A stretch of DNA of 64,000 nucleotides from MED-G105 sp965263305 (GTDB taxonomy: Bacteria; Pseudomonadota; Alphaproteobacteria; Caulobacterales; Parvularculaceae). Positions 1-8,617 of the stretch are shown here, piece by piece; position 1 is the first letter of the stretch; every line of letters starts with the position of its first letter. The notes under the pieces are model-generated. The model did not search any database, was not told the DNA's origin, and saw only the letters and a list, made by a program, of their open reading frames with translations. Position numbers and translations under genes: made by a program. The DNA lies in the NCBI GenBank assembly GCA_965263305.1, contig OZ253666.1, positions 248,001 to 312,000 of the forward strand, read 5' to 3'.

Positions 1-849
1 AATACCTTGTCCAAAGAGTTCACGGTTTGAATCATGGCGCGACCCAAGTGAACTGTCTGCGACCAGGGCGGCAAGAATACTCTCAATCGAACTTAGTAGC
101 GCGAGAATAACGGCCGCCTGTAAAACGACGGAAGCCGTTTCCATTGATAAACTCGGCATTACAAATTCTGGTAATCCACTCGGAATGCTTCCGATCGTCG
201 GCGCCCCTGGAACTAAATAACTCATGACTGTGCCAATCACGAGCGCCGCCAATGGGGCTGGCACGTAAACGTTGAGTTTTTTAGGCCAAGCGAAAACGAT
301 AAATAAGCATATGCTTGAAAGGAGTACGGCCGACCAATTAGGGGCGGACAACGCCTGTGGCAAAAAAAGCAGGACCTCATGAACTTTGCCTGAACCAGCG
401 GCATGACCAAACATCTGAGAGAGTTGGATGATGATGATAATCATCCCCATACCACTCATAAACCCCGATATCACGGGATACGGCACTAAGCGAATATACT
501 CTCCAACCCGGAAGAAACCGAAACCAATCTGAATTATTCCCGATAATATAACGGCGGCGAAAATAAGGGAGGGGTCACCCCCTAAAGATATAAAGACCCC
601 CGCAACGACGATTGCCATTGGCCCTGTCGGACCAGATATCTGCGAAGGTGCGCCGCCGAAAATCGCGGCAAAAAAGCCAACAATGATCGCCCCCCATAGG
701 CCAGCCATTGGCCCTGCCCCGGATACAGCGCCAAATGCCAGCGCCAGCGGTAGCGCAACGACGCCCGCCGTTAGCCCGCCAAATATATCGCCTTTTGGAT
801 TCGTTGATAGAACAAATTTCTTGGTGCTTGCACTACTAGTGCTAGACAT
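1..849 (-). CDS. SulP-family anion transporter, 3' part missing
   Basis: This is an inner-membrane SulP/SLC26-type anion (sulfate, bicarbonate or dicarboxylate) permease. The 283 codons visible run off the left edge, so the end of the membrane domain and any STAS domain are outside the window. The protein starts MSSTSSASTKKFVLSTNP and then has a run of hydrophobic helices, including GGLTAGVVALPLALAFG and GAPSQISGPTGPMAIVVAG. The family signature near the cut reads SLGSRHDSNRELFGQG. The ATG at 849 has a purine-rich AAGAAGGG upstream. It is transcribed away from the porin gene. The family is clear; the transported anion cannot be told from sequence. Confidence 0.9.
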   Translation of the reverse strand, partial: MSSTSSASTKKFVLSTNPKGDIFGGLTAGVVALPLALAFGAVSGAGPMAGLWGAIIVGFFAAIFGGAPSQISGPTGPMAIVVAGVFISLGGDPSLIFAAVILSGIIQIGFGFFRVGEYIRLVPYPVISGFMSGMGMIIIIIQLSQMFGHAAGSGKVHEVLLFLPQALSAPNWSAVLLSSICLFIVFAWPKKLNVYVPAPLAALVIGTVMSYLVPGAPTIGSIPSGLPEFVMPSLSMETASVVLQAAVILALLSSIESILAALVADSSLGSRHDSNRELFGQGI

Positions 850-1232
850 GGAACTACCCTTCTTAAAAAAAACCACCACCGAGCTTAAAACGTCACCATA
901 CTAATCTTGTGAGACTTCGCGGTGCAGCGCTTGAAGCTTTTTATCCTCGTAAAAACGATATATACTTATGGTTGTGTTTTTCTTAATCGCGCTTCTTGCG
1001 GAGTTTAGAGTCAGGACGCAATTTTTCCGGCCTGAGAATTTTGACTATCATTATGATGTTATTAATTGACGTTTTCGTTGTTTTTTTATTTTTTAAATTG
1101 CTTTTTTCCTCTTTTTTTAGGTCGCATAAATTTTTTGGAGAGAGGTAAATCACCAAAATTTTATTCACGAAGCGATTTGTTAACCCTGATATTCTACCAT
1201 TGGTTGTGTTTGAATAACTCAAACTCAATCTT
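850..1232. other. AT-rich divergent intergenic region
   Basis: This 383-base gap separates the divergent SulP and porin genes, so it should hold both promoters. It is strikingly AT-rich, with several T tracts between about 1075 and 1140. The 11-mer TGGTTGTGTTT occurs twice in direct orientation, at 969-979 and 1201-1211. A short palindrome, ATCAT-T-ATGAT, lies in the middle. I see no convincing gene here. Confidence 0.5.
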
Positions 1233-2531
1233 ATGGAAATGACCATGCACTTCTATTCAAATAAAATACAATGTTATGCGAATTTTCGCATTTTTATCAT
1301 TCTATTTGTTTGCTTTTACATCCTTTTCACCCCGCACCTTGCTTATGCACTTGAGACCGATTCCGACGATTTGAGACGGGACCTTGACGCTGCAAAGGCG
1401 GAAATCGCGGAACTGCGTGACTTGGTAGAACGCCTCGCGGCCTCAAAAGAAAAAGCAGTCATCGAACCGATTGAACTAGAAAGTCGTGTCGATGACATCG
1501 AAGAAATTGCGTACAAAAACAACGAGAAGCTTAGCGACCGAGCAGTTGTCTCTGCGTTTGATGCGACGTCATTTGATATCGGTGGTTTTTTCGACGCGGA
1601 AACCAGCGTTGTAATCGGCGAAGACGGGGCAACGGCTTCATTCAACCGGCAAGTGTTCGAACTGCTTGCCCATGCCGATCTCGGTGAACGTTGGGATTTT
1701 TTCGTTGCGCAAGCATTCGTTAGAAACGCTCCCCTGACATTTACCGACCCTGACGGCGTGTTTACGCCAGAGTTTGGAAATAACAATTCACCAGTGGTCA
1801 CCGATACCGTCATTGCTTGGGGACAGTATCACCACTCCGATCAATTGAACGTTCAGTTTGGTCGTTATATAACGCCGATTGGTATCATCAATGTAGAACA
1901 CTTCCCTGCAAGTCTTCTAGATACCGATCAACCGATGTTCCTACGCCCCTTCCCGGGTCAATCCCTTTTCGCGAATTTTACAAATGGCGTGAATATCAAC
2001 GGTACATTTTATACCGGCGCGAGCGGACAAAATACCGTTGAATACTCGGTCTTCGGGGGTGTCTGGGCGGGCAACAGCACAAATTACACCGCGGGCGGTA
2101 GAGTTCGATACAATCTTGGTCAATCCGGTTTTAGCTTCGGTGCTAACCTAATTACGGGCGACCGATCAAGTGCACTGGATGACGATCGATTTGTAACGGT
2201 CGGTGCAGATCTTTTTTACGATGCCAACAATATAATCTTCAAAGCAGAAGCGTTTTTGTCCAACGAGTCATCCGGAGACAATAAATACGCGTTCTACGTT
2301 CAGCCAGGGTATCGTTTGGCAAAATATCTAACGGGTTTTTATCGCTTCGACTACTTTGATGAAGGTTTGATTCGAAAGCCCCGCACCGAACACGTCTTGG
2401 GTATCGTTTTTGATCCAATCTCCAATGTCAGATTACGCGGCATTTACCGCCGGAACAGTTTCTCTGATGAACTTGGTTTGATTGATGCAAAGACGAATAC
2501 TTTCCAACTTCAAACAACGTTAAATTTCTAA
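1233..2531 (+). CDS. Outer-membrane beta-barrel porin with N-terminal coiled coil
   Basis: This is probably an outer-membrane channel of the phosphate/oxyanion-selective porin type. A signal anchor (about residues 15-40, ending HLAYA-LETDS) is followed by a short coiled coil (RRDLDAAKAEIAELRDLVERL), as in trimeric OprP-like porins. A beta-rich barrel follows, with alternating aromatic strands, YITPIG near the middle, and a C-terminal strand ending in Phe (FQLQTTLNF). The start could be this ATG or the ATG nine bases downstream; neither has a strong Shine-Dalgarno. It is first in an operon with a phosphate-binding-like protein and a hybrid kinase, which supports an anion-related role. The substrate is inferred from context only. 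Confidence 0.75.
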   Translation: MEMTMHFYSNKIQCYANFRIFIILFVCFYILFTPHLAYALETDSDDLRRDLDAAKAEIAELRDLVERLAASKEKAVIEPIELESRVDDIEEIAYKNNEKLSDRAVVSAFDATSFDIGGFFDAETSVVIGEDGATASFNRQVFELLAHADLGERWDFFVAQAFVRNAPLTFTDPDGVFTPEFGNNNSPVVTDTVIAWGQYHHSDQLNVQFGRYITPIGIINVEHFPASLLDTDQPMFLRPFPGQSLFANFTNGVNINGTFYTGASGQNTVEYSVFGGVWAGNSTNYTAGGRVRYNLGQSGFSFGANLITGDRSSALDDDRFVTVGADLFYDANNIIFKAEAFLSNESSGDNKYAFYVQPGYRLAKYLTGFYRFDYFDEGLIRKPRTEHVLGIVFDPISNVRLRGIYRRNSFSDELGLIDAKTNTFQLQTTLNF

Positions 2532-2540
2532 GGTTCTATT

Positions 2541-3011
2541 ATGTTCACCAATATATATAGAATTCTAATCACGCTCGCCCTACCTTTTCTCTGGATACTT
2601 TCTCCTGCGAATGCTGATGAAATCGTCATCGTTGCAAACGAAGAAGCTGAGCTGCCAGCTGATCCGGAAGCCGCTCGTGTAAAGTTAAGACAGATGTTTT
2701 TGAAGCAATCAAGAACATGGCCAAACGGCGTCAGTGCAAAGCCATTTGCAAGAGGTCATACCTCCATCGAACAAGAGGCATTCGAGTCTGTTATTCTGGG
2801 AATGGATAAAACGGAACTTGAAGCATATTGGCTACGCTTGAAACAAACGCGCGGGGAAACACCTCCAAAGGCCATTGGCGCGGATCGAATTCTGCTACGC
2901 CAGATCTCAAGAAAACCCGGCACATTTGGCGCCATGAACCGGTCTAACTTTGATGCCGCGGAGACTGATGGCACAAAAATAATTTATGAGATCAATCTAC
3001 GAGCTGAATAA
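2541..3011 (+). CDS. Small periplasmic PstS-like substrate-binding protein
   Basis: This is a 156-residue exported protein resembling the short phosphate ABC-transporter binding-like proteins found beside sensor kinases. The signal peptide covers about residues 1-25 (cleavage near SPANA-DEIV). The family pattern follows: an EIVIVANEE first strand, an RQMFLKQSRTWPNG segment (equivalent to the IFLGK-x-WPNG element), LEAYWLRLKQTRGETPPKAIG, and a final PGTFGAMNRS turn. It is half the size of a transport-type PstS and no ABC permease is nearby. A role as a ligand-sensing partner for the downstream kinase is therefore more likely than transport. It is nine bases after the porin and shares TAATG with the kinase start. 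An AAGG lies upstream of the ATG. Confidence 0.72.
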   Translation: MFTNIYRILITLALPFLWILSPANADEIVIVANEEAELPADPEAARVKLRQMFLKQSRTWPNGVSAKPFARGHTSIEQEAFESVILGMDKTELEAYWLRLKQTRGETPPKAIGADRILLRQISRKPGTFGAMNRSNFDAAETDGTKIIYEINLRAE

Positions 3012-5443
3012 TGCTGCTATCCCGTTTATCAATTCGCCAACTTTCAAGGCTGGGCGCCGTTGTCCTCATGCTCATTGGCATCGGCGTTTTGGTTTCAAAT
3101 GTCTTCGTAAATCACTTTGTAAGCGGTGCTCTTTCGAGGCAAATTACCGCGATTCAAAAACTGCAACAAGGTCACGACCTATCGAATGCGGTAATTAAAC
3201 TCCAACAAAAAGGTGCGGAGATGGCAAACAGCCTCTCCGACGAGGCCTATGATGATTTTCTCGCAACTGAAGAATTACTCCTGTCGCGGTCTCAAATTTT
3301 CTTCGAAGGCGCATCACCACCCGAAGTGATTTCATACCAGAAGATCATTTCATCTTCGATGCTTGACGCGATGGATGAGTATATTGATGAAAATCAATCC
3401 GCCGCAGATGAAAAGATTACGACGGCGAGAGAAGCCGGCGTCAATCTGACAAAAATTGTCGACGAATATGTCTCCCAGGCGTCAATTACACTCAAACAAG
3501 AAAACATCAATATCTATAATTGGCAACGCATATCGCGCCTAATATCCAACGGCGCTGTTGCGGTCTTCATCATTTCGCTGATAGGTTTTGGCGTCATATT
3601 ATGGCGGTTCATCCTTGCTCCAATTGAAACTATCATCCCGGCAATTGGAAAGGCCGCCGCTTCTCCTGCACATGCGGAAGAATACGAAATACACTATCAA
3701 AAAAATAATGAGATTGGTCGCGCGATTGAAGCGTTGAACACGTTATTTCAGAAAATATCAAGCGCAATCCGTAGATCGGAAGAAGAAGCTCGGAATGCGG
3801 AGATGAACAGGCAACAGAAAATTCAAGCGGAGGAAGCCAGCCACGCAAAAAGCCTTTTCCTCGCAAATATGAGTCATGAAATTAGAACACCGATGAATGG
3901 CATCATCGGTATGGCCGATGCGTTACAGTCAACAGAATTAGAAGAAGAACAAATTTCTTACGTCAAAACAATTTCAAACGCGTGTGAAGCGCTTCTGTCG
4001 ATCATCAATGATATTTTAGATTTCTCAAAAGTCGAAGCTGGCCAGCTATCAATATTCAGTGAACCTTTTAATCTAGAAGAAGTCTGCGAAGAAGTCGTTT
4101 CATTGTTGGCGCCCAAAGCGCGTGCGAAAAAACTCGATTTAGTGTTCCGCTATCAAGATAACCTTGGCAAATTTTATGTTTCTGATCACGGAAGAATTAG
4201 GCAAATTATCACCAATATTCTTGGTAATGCTATAAAATTCACACTTGCGGGCAGCGTTTCATTGGTTGTCGACCAGGTCGAGAGGGAGTCTGGCCCAGCC
4301 GTACGATTAAAGGTAACCGATTCAGGGATTGGCATTCCGGAAGATAAGTTGACATCAATTTTTAGCGCCTTTGAGCAAGTTGACAGCACATCCAGACGAA
4401 AATTCGAGGGCACGGGACTCGGATTGGCAATCAGTAAACGTCTCGCTGAACTGATGGACGGAGAAATTACGGCAAGTTCATCGCCGAACGTTGGGTCAGA
4501 ATTTACGATCATTCTGCCGTTACCGGTCGCGAGCAGCGCACAATGCGAATCAATCCCGACGAGGGACGCAAAAATTCCTGACCATACCTCGGTCTTAATT
4601 GTCGATGATATTACTCTAAACAGACAAACACTTCGCTCGAAGTTAGAAGGCTGGGGAGCGAAAGTCGCCGAAGAGGAAAACGCAGCAAACTGTCGAACCA
4701 CGCTAGAAAAGCTCGCGGCACAAAGGGATTTACCCGGCATTACGATAATAGATCACCAAATGCCGTATATGACGGGGCTGGAGCTCATCGAAGAGATGCG
4801 CAAAGAAAGCACCTACGACCAGATGAAATTTCTTCTATACTCCTCCGTCGACAATTTAGAAGCACGAATGGTTGAAGAAGCCGGCGTGGATGCAATCTTG
4901 CTCAAACCCGCCCGGTCAACTGACCTTGAACGAACGATCATAAGATTGTTGGCGAGTGATGCTAAGCAGAAGTCCAAATCCGTCGTTGATCCCTTCTTTG
5001 AAGAGAGGTATCAGGACGTTTTTGCAGGCAAGAAAATCCTATTGGCGGAAGATTCAAAGGCGAACCAGCGCGTTGTAAAAGCCTACCTTAAGAAACTGCC
5101 CGTAGAACTCCACATTGCAGAAAACGGCATCGAATGTGTTGAGCAGTTCAAGGAATTAGCCCCCGATCTCATCCTGATGGATTGGTCAATGCCTGAAATG
5201 AACGGCGTCGACGCAACACGGGCTATTAGGAAATGGGAGCAAGAGCACTTGCTGGATAGAACCTGCATCGTGGGCTTAAGCGCCAATGCCCTCGATTCCC
5301 ATCGATCTATTGCTGAGGAAGCGTCAATGGATAGCTACCTGACCAAACCGATTCGAAAAATGAAACTGCTGGCGGAACTGTCTAAATGGCTGTCTGTCGA
5401 GAACCCAAATGACGTAGACGTCGAACATCGCGCGGTTTCTTGA
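3011..5443 (+). CDS. Hybrid sensor histidine kinase with two receiver domains
   Basis: This inner-membrane sensor autophosphorylates on His and passes phosphate to its own receivers. Transmembrane helices lie at about residues 14-37 and 176-200, with a helical periplasmic segment between them. A HAMP-like linker and coiled coil follow. The HisKA domain carries His289 in ANMSHEIRTPMNG. The HATPase domain has its N box near LGNAIKF and the G boxes DSGIGIPE and GTGLGLAIS. Two receivers follow, with acceptors Asp581 (IIDHQMPY) and Asp724 (LMDWSMPEMNG). No output or Hpt domain is present, so a separate Hpt or response regulator must act downstream. The start overlaps the preceding stop (TAATG), indicating translational coupling to the PstS-like protein, which may be its input. 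Confidence 0.93.
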   Translation: MLLSRLSIRQLSRLGAVVLMLIGIGVLVSNVFVNHFVSGALSRQITAIQKLQQGHDLSNAVIKLQQKGAEMANSLSDEAYDDFLATEELLLSRSQIFFEGASPPEVISYQKIISSSMLDAMDEYIDENQSAADEKITTAREAGVNLTKIVDEYVSQASITLKQENINIYNWQRISRLISNGAVAVFIISLIGFGVILWRFILAPIETIIPAIGKAAASPAHAEEYEIHYQKNNEIGRAIEALNTLFQKISSAIRRSEEEARNAEMNRQQKIQAEEASHAKSLFLANMSHEIRTPMNGIIGMADALQSTELEEEQISYVKTISNACEALLSIINDILDFSKVEAGQLSIFSEPFNLEEVCEEVVSLLAPKARAKKLDLVFRYQDNLGKFYVSDHGRIRQIITNILGNAIKFTLAGSVSLVVDQVERESGPAVRLKVTDSGIGIPEDKLTSIFSAFEQVDSTSRRKFEGTGLGLAISKRLAELMDGEITASSSPNVGSEFTIILPLPVASSAQCESIPTRDAKIPDHTSVLIVDDITLNRQTLRSKLEGWGAKVAEEENAANCRTTLEKLAAQRDLPGITIIDHQMPYMTGLELIEEMRKESTYDQMKFLLYSSVDNLEARMVEEAGVDAILLKPARSTDLERTIIRLLASDAKQKSKSVVDPFFEERYQDVFAGKKILLAEDSKANQRVVKAYLKKLPVELHIAENGIECVEQFKELAPDLILMDWSMPEMNGVDATRAIRKWEQEHLLDRTCIVGLSANALDSHRSIAEEASMDSYLTKPIRKMKLLAELSKWLSVENPNDVDVEHRAVS

Positions 5444-5556
5444 TTATTACCAGGATCAGGTATAATCCGCTTGCCTCCTGAACATGACCTGTCCGTGACA
5501 AAATCAGCGCTTTCGCGTGTGACATCATCAATGACGCCAAAATGTGATAGCAACAT

Positions 5557-5580
5557 CCTGCGCATATATTTATGCGCAGG
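5557..5580. repeat. Perfect 10-bp inverted repeat (hairpin)
   Basis: CCTGCGCATA is followed after four bases (TATT) by its exact complement TATGCGCAGG. The stem is strong, but no T run follows on either strand, so it is not a standard intrinsic terminator. It lies 114 bases after the kinase stop. It may be a transcript-end stabilising hairpin for the kinase operon or an operator. Confidence 0.65.
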
Positions 5581-5696
5581 ACGGATCTGCCTTCGATAGA
5601 GGCCGTTTTCATCGTTAAATAAAACCTGACTGCGGTAATGAGTTTTTCTCGCCGCGTCCCTTCGATTAGAGTAATCGAAATAGGGTAAGTCTCCGC

Positions 5697-5710
5697 ATCA
5701 CATATATGAT
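5697..5710. promoter_or_regulatory. Island palindrome, copy 1 (ATCACATATATGAT)
   Basis: This copy differs at one position from ATCACA-NN-TGTGAT, which is perfect at 31404 and 37392. It lies 151 bases upstream of the TonB-dependent receptor start, a reasonable operator position. The assignment rests only on similarity to the other copies. Confidence 0.45.
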
Positions 5711-5737
5711 ATAGCGCATCGACGCCTTCATCACAGC

Positions 5738-5753
5738 CGTGATTTTTATCACG
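5738..5753. promoter_or_regulatory. CRP/FNR-like palindrome upstream of the TonB receptor
   Basis: CGTGAT-TTTT-ATCACG is a perfect 6+4+6 palindrome. It contains GTGA-N6-TCAC, matching the CRP core, and TGAT-N4-ATCA, matching the FNR/FixK core. It lies about 108 bases upstream of the receptor start. The binding protein is unknown. Confidence 0.45.
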
Positions 5754-5860
5754 TGCCTCTCAAAACCTACCGATCCGATATGGCATTCTACCGAATGTGT
5801 ACGTACGATTTTTTATCGGGGATGCGCAAATAGCGTTAAATAAAATCCAGGGAGGAAAAA

Positions 5861-8329
5861 ATGAACAAGCGTCTACTATTGAGTTCCGGAATAGCGGTAG
5901 CTTTGACCGGATCACCAGCCTTTTCACAAGCTTTAGATGAAATTGTCGTTTCAGCTCAAAAGCGAGAGCAAAATATTCAAGATGTGCCCGTCGCCGTCTC
6001 GGCTTTTGATAGCCAGTCGTTGCGCGAGCAAGGAATTCAGGAAATTGTGGACCTTAACTTTGCGTCGCCGAGCGTGAATTTTACGGTGCAGCAAAACAAA
6101 GTCTCCAACAATCCACTGCGAATCCGGGGTTTTGGAACAACAGGTACGAACCCAGCTTTCGAGGGCGCCGTTGGTACTTATATTGATGGTGTATATCGCA
6201 GCCGACCCGGTTTCGCACTTGCAACATTTAACGATATTCAGAACCTAGAAATTCTCCGGGGCCCTCAAGGAACGTTGTTCGGCAAAAACACCTCATCTGG
6301 CGCAGTATTGCTAACCTCAAACCGCCCGGATTTTGAACCGGCCATTGGGATGGAACTCACACTTGGTAATTTTGATCGCCGTAGAATTAGTGGGTACGTA
6401 AATTACCCGATTACAGACAATCTAGCGATCCGCCTTTCGGCGATTGACGAACAAACCGACGGATTTTTCGTCAATCCAGTCACTGGGCAAGACGCATTTG
6501 GCACCAATCAGACAGCGTTTAAGGGACAATTACTCTGGCAGCCCACGGATCGGCTCTCAGCATTAATCATCGGCGATTGGGCGACAGCAAATGAAAATGG
6601 CGCTGATGCGCGCTCAGCGCGTCTGGAGTTTGGGGCCCCAGCGGCTGAGGCCTTTTATGAAAGCCTAGCAGCAGCAAATAACCTTCCATTTTTCACCGAA
6701 GACCCGTTCGATCGAGAAGTCGCGACTAATTTCCCATCAAACGATCAAACGGATGAGTGGGGGATTAACGGTCAACTCACCTTTGACCTGACCGATAATA
6801 TCACGGTCAAATCGATCAGCTCTTACCGTATTTTCAACTATGATCAGAACAATTTTGATTTAGATTTTGGCCCCGTTGATCTCGCAGGCCCAACAGGGTT
6901 GAATGAAGAATATCAGTTTGAAACGTTCAGCCAAGAAATCAATATAAGCGGTTCTTTTGATAACATTTTTGACGGCGTCGACTATATCGTCGGCGGCTAT
7001 TACAGCAATGAAACCATTGATTTCGACCGCCTCATCGATACAGGCTCCCAACTTGGAACTGTCTTCGGTTTCTTATTTGATGGTGTTCTGGGTGCCGCTG
7101 ATTTTGTTGGCTTTCCGGGGTTGGGCGATGGCAATCCTTTGGTCCCACAAGTATCGCTAATTCCTGGTGGTCCATCCGCCGCAAATGGCTTTTTGCCCTC
7201 TGCCATTACTCCAGGCGTACCGTTCCTTGACGCCACTTTCGACCACTCAGACGAAGTGTTCGCCATTTTTGCGCATGCTGACATTGCAGTGTCGGAGAAA
7301 TTCCATGTTGTTGGCGGTGTTCGGTACAATAACGAAGATAAAACTGGCGTTCTAACGAACAATCGGTTCCCAGGCGATCCATTGGGCCAGTTAGCCGACA
7401 TACAAGCAAACAACTTTGCCTTATTCCTGCTTGGCGCGTCGACAGTAGGTAATGAATTCGATTCTACCCAATCGGACCGCGAAGTAACATGGGATGTTGC
7501 GCTCCAATATTTCCCAACGGACGACATTCAACTTTACGCAAAAGTCTCGCGTGGCTTCAAAGCAGGTGGTGTTTCCCTCAATGTTGACGCCGGCGGCGGT
7601 GTCGCCTCTGCGGCGGCGTTTGCCGCGTCAGGTGGGACCAACCCGTTTACGCCAATCGTATCGCCAAACTACAACCCTGAATTTGTTCTCGCTTATGAGG
7701 CGGGTGCAAAGTTCGGTTTCCTTGACGGTCGTGGACGCGGCGCCATCACAGGGTTCTATCAAGACTACACCGATATCCAATTCTCAATTTTCACCGGAAC
7801 GGCGTTCGCAACGTTTAACGCTTCAGATGCTGTTTCTGCAGGTATTGAGTTCGAGTCTTCCTTCGCGGTGACCGAAAACCTGACTGTAGATGGGTCTCTG
7901 ACCTGGCTTATTGATGCATCGTTTGGCGACAATCTAGTTGACCCGGACAACCCTGCTCTGTTGCCGGGTATACCTGGTCGTGACTTCACCCATGCGCCCA
8001 CACTCGCATCGGTCGTGAATGTCAATTATGAGCGCCCCCTCAACGATCAACTAACATGGTTCGTGAACGGCGCATGGTCATATTTCGGCGATCATTTCTT
8101 GGAAATTGAGTTAAGCACAATTCAGGAGGGCTATAGCCAGGGCAACCTATCGGCCGGTATCGCAGATATCGATGGTCGTTGGCGTTTGTCAGCTTGGGCC
8201 CGAAACGTCACAGATACTGAATTCGCCGAGATTGCGTTCAATCAGCCGTTCACATTCACCGGCAACGCCGTTTCAGCCAATCTCGGACCGCCACGCACTT
8301 GGGGCGTGACCATTAGCGCAAATTTCTAA
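5861..8329 (+). CDS. TonB-dependent outer-membrane receptor
   Basis: This is an 822-residue outer-membrane active transporter. The signal peptide covers about residues 1-23 (AFSQ). A TonB-box-like segment, EIVVSAQKR, is followed at once by the plug motifs REQNIQDVPVAVSAF and LEILRGPQGTLFGKNT. The rest is a 22-strand-type barrel ending in the aromatic C-terminal strand WGVTISANF. This architecture is typical of receptors in alphaproteobacterial catabolic loci, where they import hydrophobic or complex organic substrates as well as siderophores. A strong GGAGG precedes the ATG by six bases. A good intrinsic terminator follows, so it is probably monocistronic. Two palindromes lie upstream. The substrate is unknown; the surrounding catabolic genes suggest uptake of the island substrate. 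Confidence 0.93.
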   Translation: MNKRLLLSSGIAVALTGSPAFSQALDEIVVSAQKREQNIQDVPVAVSAFDSQSLREQGIQEIVDLNFASPSVNFTVQQNKVSNNPLRIRGFGTTGTNPAFEGAVGTYIDGVYRSRPGFALATFNDIQNLEILRGPQGTLFGKNTSSGAVLLTSNRPDFEPAIGMELTLGNFDRRRISGYVNYPITDNLAIRLSAIDEQTDGFFVNPVTGQDAFGTNQTAFKGQLLWQPTDRLSALIIGDWATANENGADARSARLEFGAPAAEAFYESLAAANNLPFFTEDPFDREVATNFPSNDQTDEWGINGQLTFDLTDNITVKSISSYRIFNYDQNNFDLDFGPVDLAGPTGLNEEYQFETFSQEINISGSFDNIFDGVDYIVGGYYSNETIDFDRLIDTGSQLGTVFGFLFDGVLGAADFVGFPGLGDGNPLVPQVSLIPGGPSAANGFLPSAITPGVPFLDATFDHSDEVFAIFAHADIAVSEKFHVVGGVRYNNEDKTGVLTNNRFPGDPLGQLADIQANNFALFLLGASTVGNEFDSTQSDREVTWDVALQYFPTDDIQLYAKVSRGFKAGGVSLNVDAGGGVASAAAFAASGGTNPFTPIVSPNYNPEFVLAYEAGAKFGFLDGRGRGAITGFYQDYTDIQFSIFTGTAFATFNASDAVSAGIEFESSFAVTENLTVDGSLTWLIDASFGDNLVDPDNPALLPGIPGRDFTHAPTLASVVNVNYERPLNDQLTWFVNGAWSYFGDHFLEIELSTIQEGYSQGNLSAGIADIDGRWRLSAWARNVTDTEFAEIAFNQPFTFTGNAVSANLGPPRTWGVTISANF

Positions 8330-8362
8330 CCTTTCCTCCCTGGGATCTTAGAAATTGCGTAA

Positions 8363-8397
8363 GCCAGCGGCGCCAAGCGTCGCTGGCATTTTTTTTT
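8363..8397 (+). terminator. Intrinsic terminator after the TonB receptor
   Basis: The 9-bp stem GCCAGCGGC / GTCGCTGGC (one G-T wobble) encloses a seven-base loop and is followed by A and nine Ts. It begins 34 bases after the receptor stop. This is the clearest rho-independent terminator in the window. Confidence 0.9.
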
Positions 8398-8570
8398 CGA
8401 CGTTGATGCTGCAAAACGATACCGGTATATTTCAGGAAGCTTGATAAAATTCCGCCGGCGCCAATAACCTGTGGCGGCGCCCTAAGATTGCTTCCCCGGA
8501 ATATTGAGCTAGACTCTATAAAAAAGGTTCCCCCGTCGGGTGCTTCTGATCCGCGTGAAGGCTTATCAGT

Positions 8571-8589
8571 GCGCACAATGATTGTGTGC
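8571..8589. promoter_or_regulatory. Palindrome upstream of the lipoprotein gene
   Basis: GCGCACAAT-G-ATTGTGTGC is a nearly perfect palindrome (8 of 9 pairs, with CACAAT/ATTGTG exact). It ends 28 bases before the lipoprotein ATG, which fits an operator overlapping the promoter or leader. It differs from the island palindrome. Confidence 0.4.
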
Positions 8590-8617
8590 CAGGAATGGGT
8601 AGAATTCGGAAAACGGT

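Larger units (their letters stand above)
5444..5860. other. Intergenic region with three palindromes upstream of the TonB receptor
   Basis: This 417-base gap between the kinase and the TonB-dependent receptor holds no plausible gene. It contains a perfect 10-bp hairpin (5557-5580), a near-consensus copy of the island palindrome (5697-5710) and a GTGAT-N4-ATCAC element (5738-5753). They are listed separately. The receptor promoter should lie in its right half. Confidence 0.6.

Noticed and set aside
983..1246. 87-codon minus-strand open frame in the AT-rich gap
   Set aside because: It is Lys/Asn/Ile-rich from base composition alone, has no family pattern, and overlaps the porin start.
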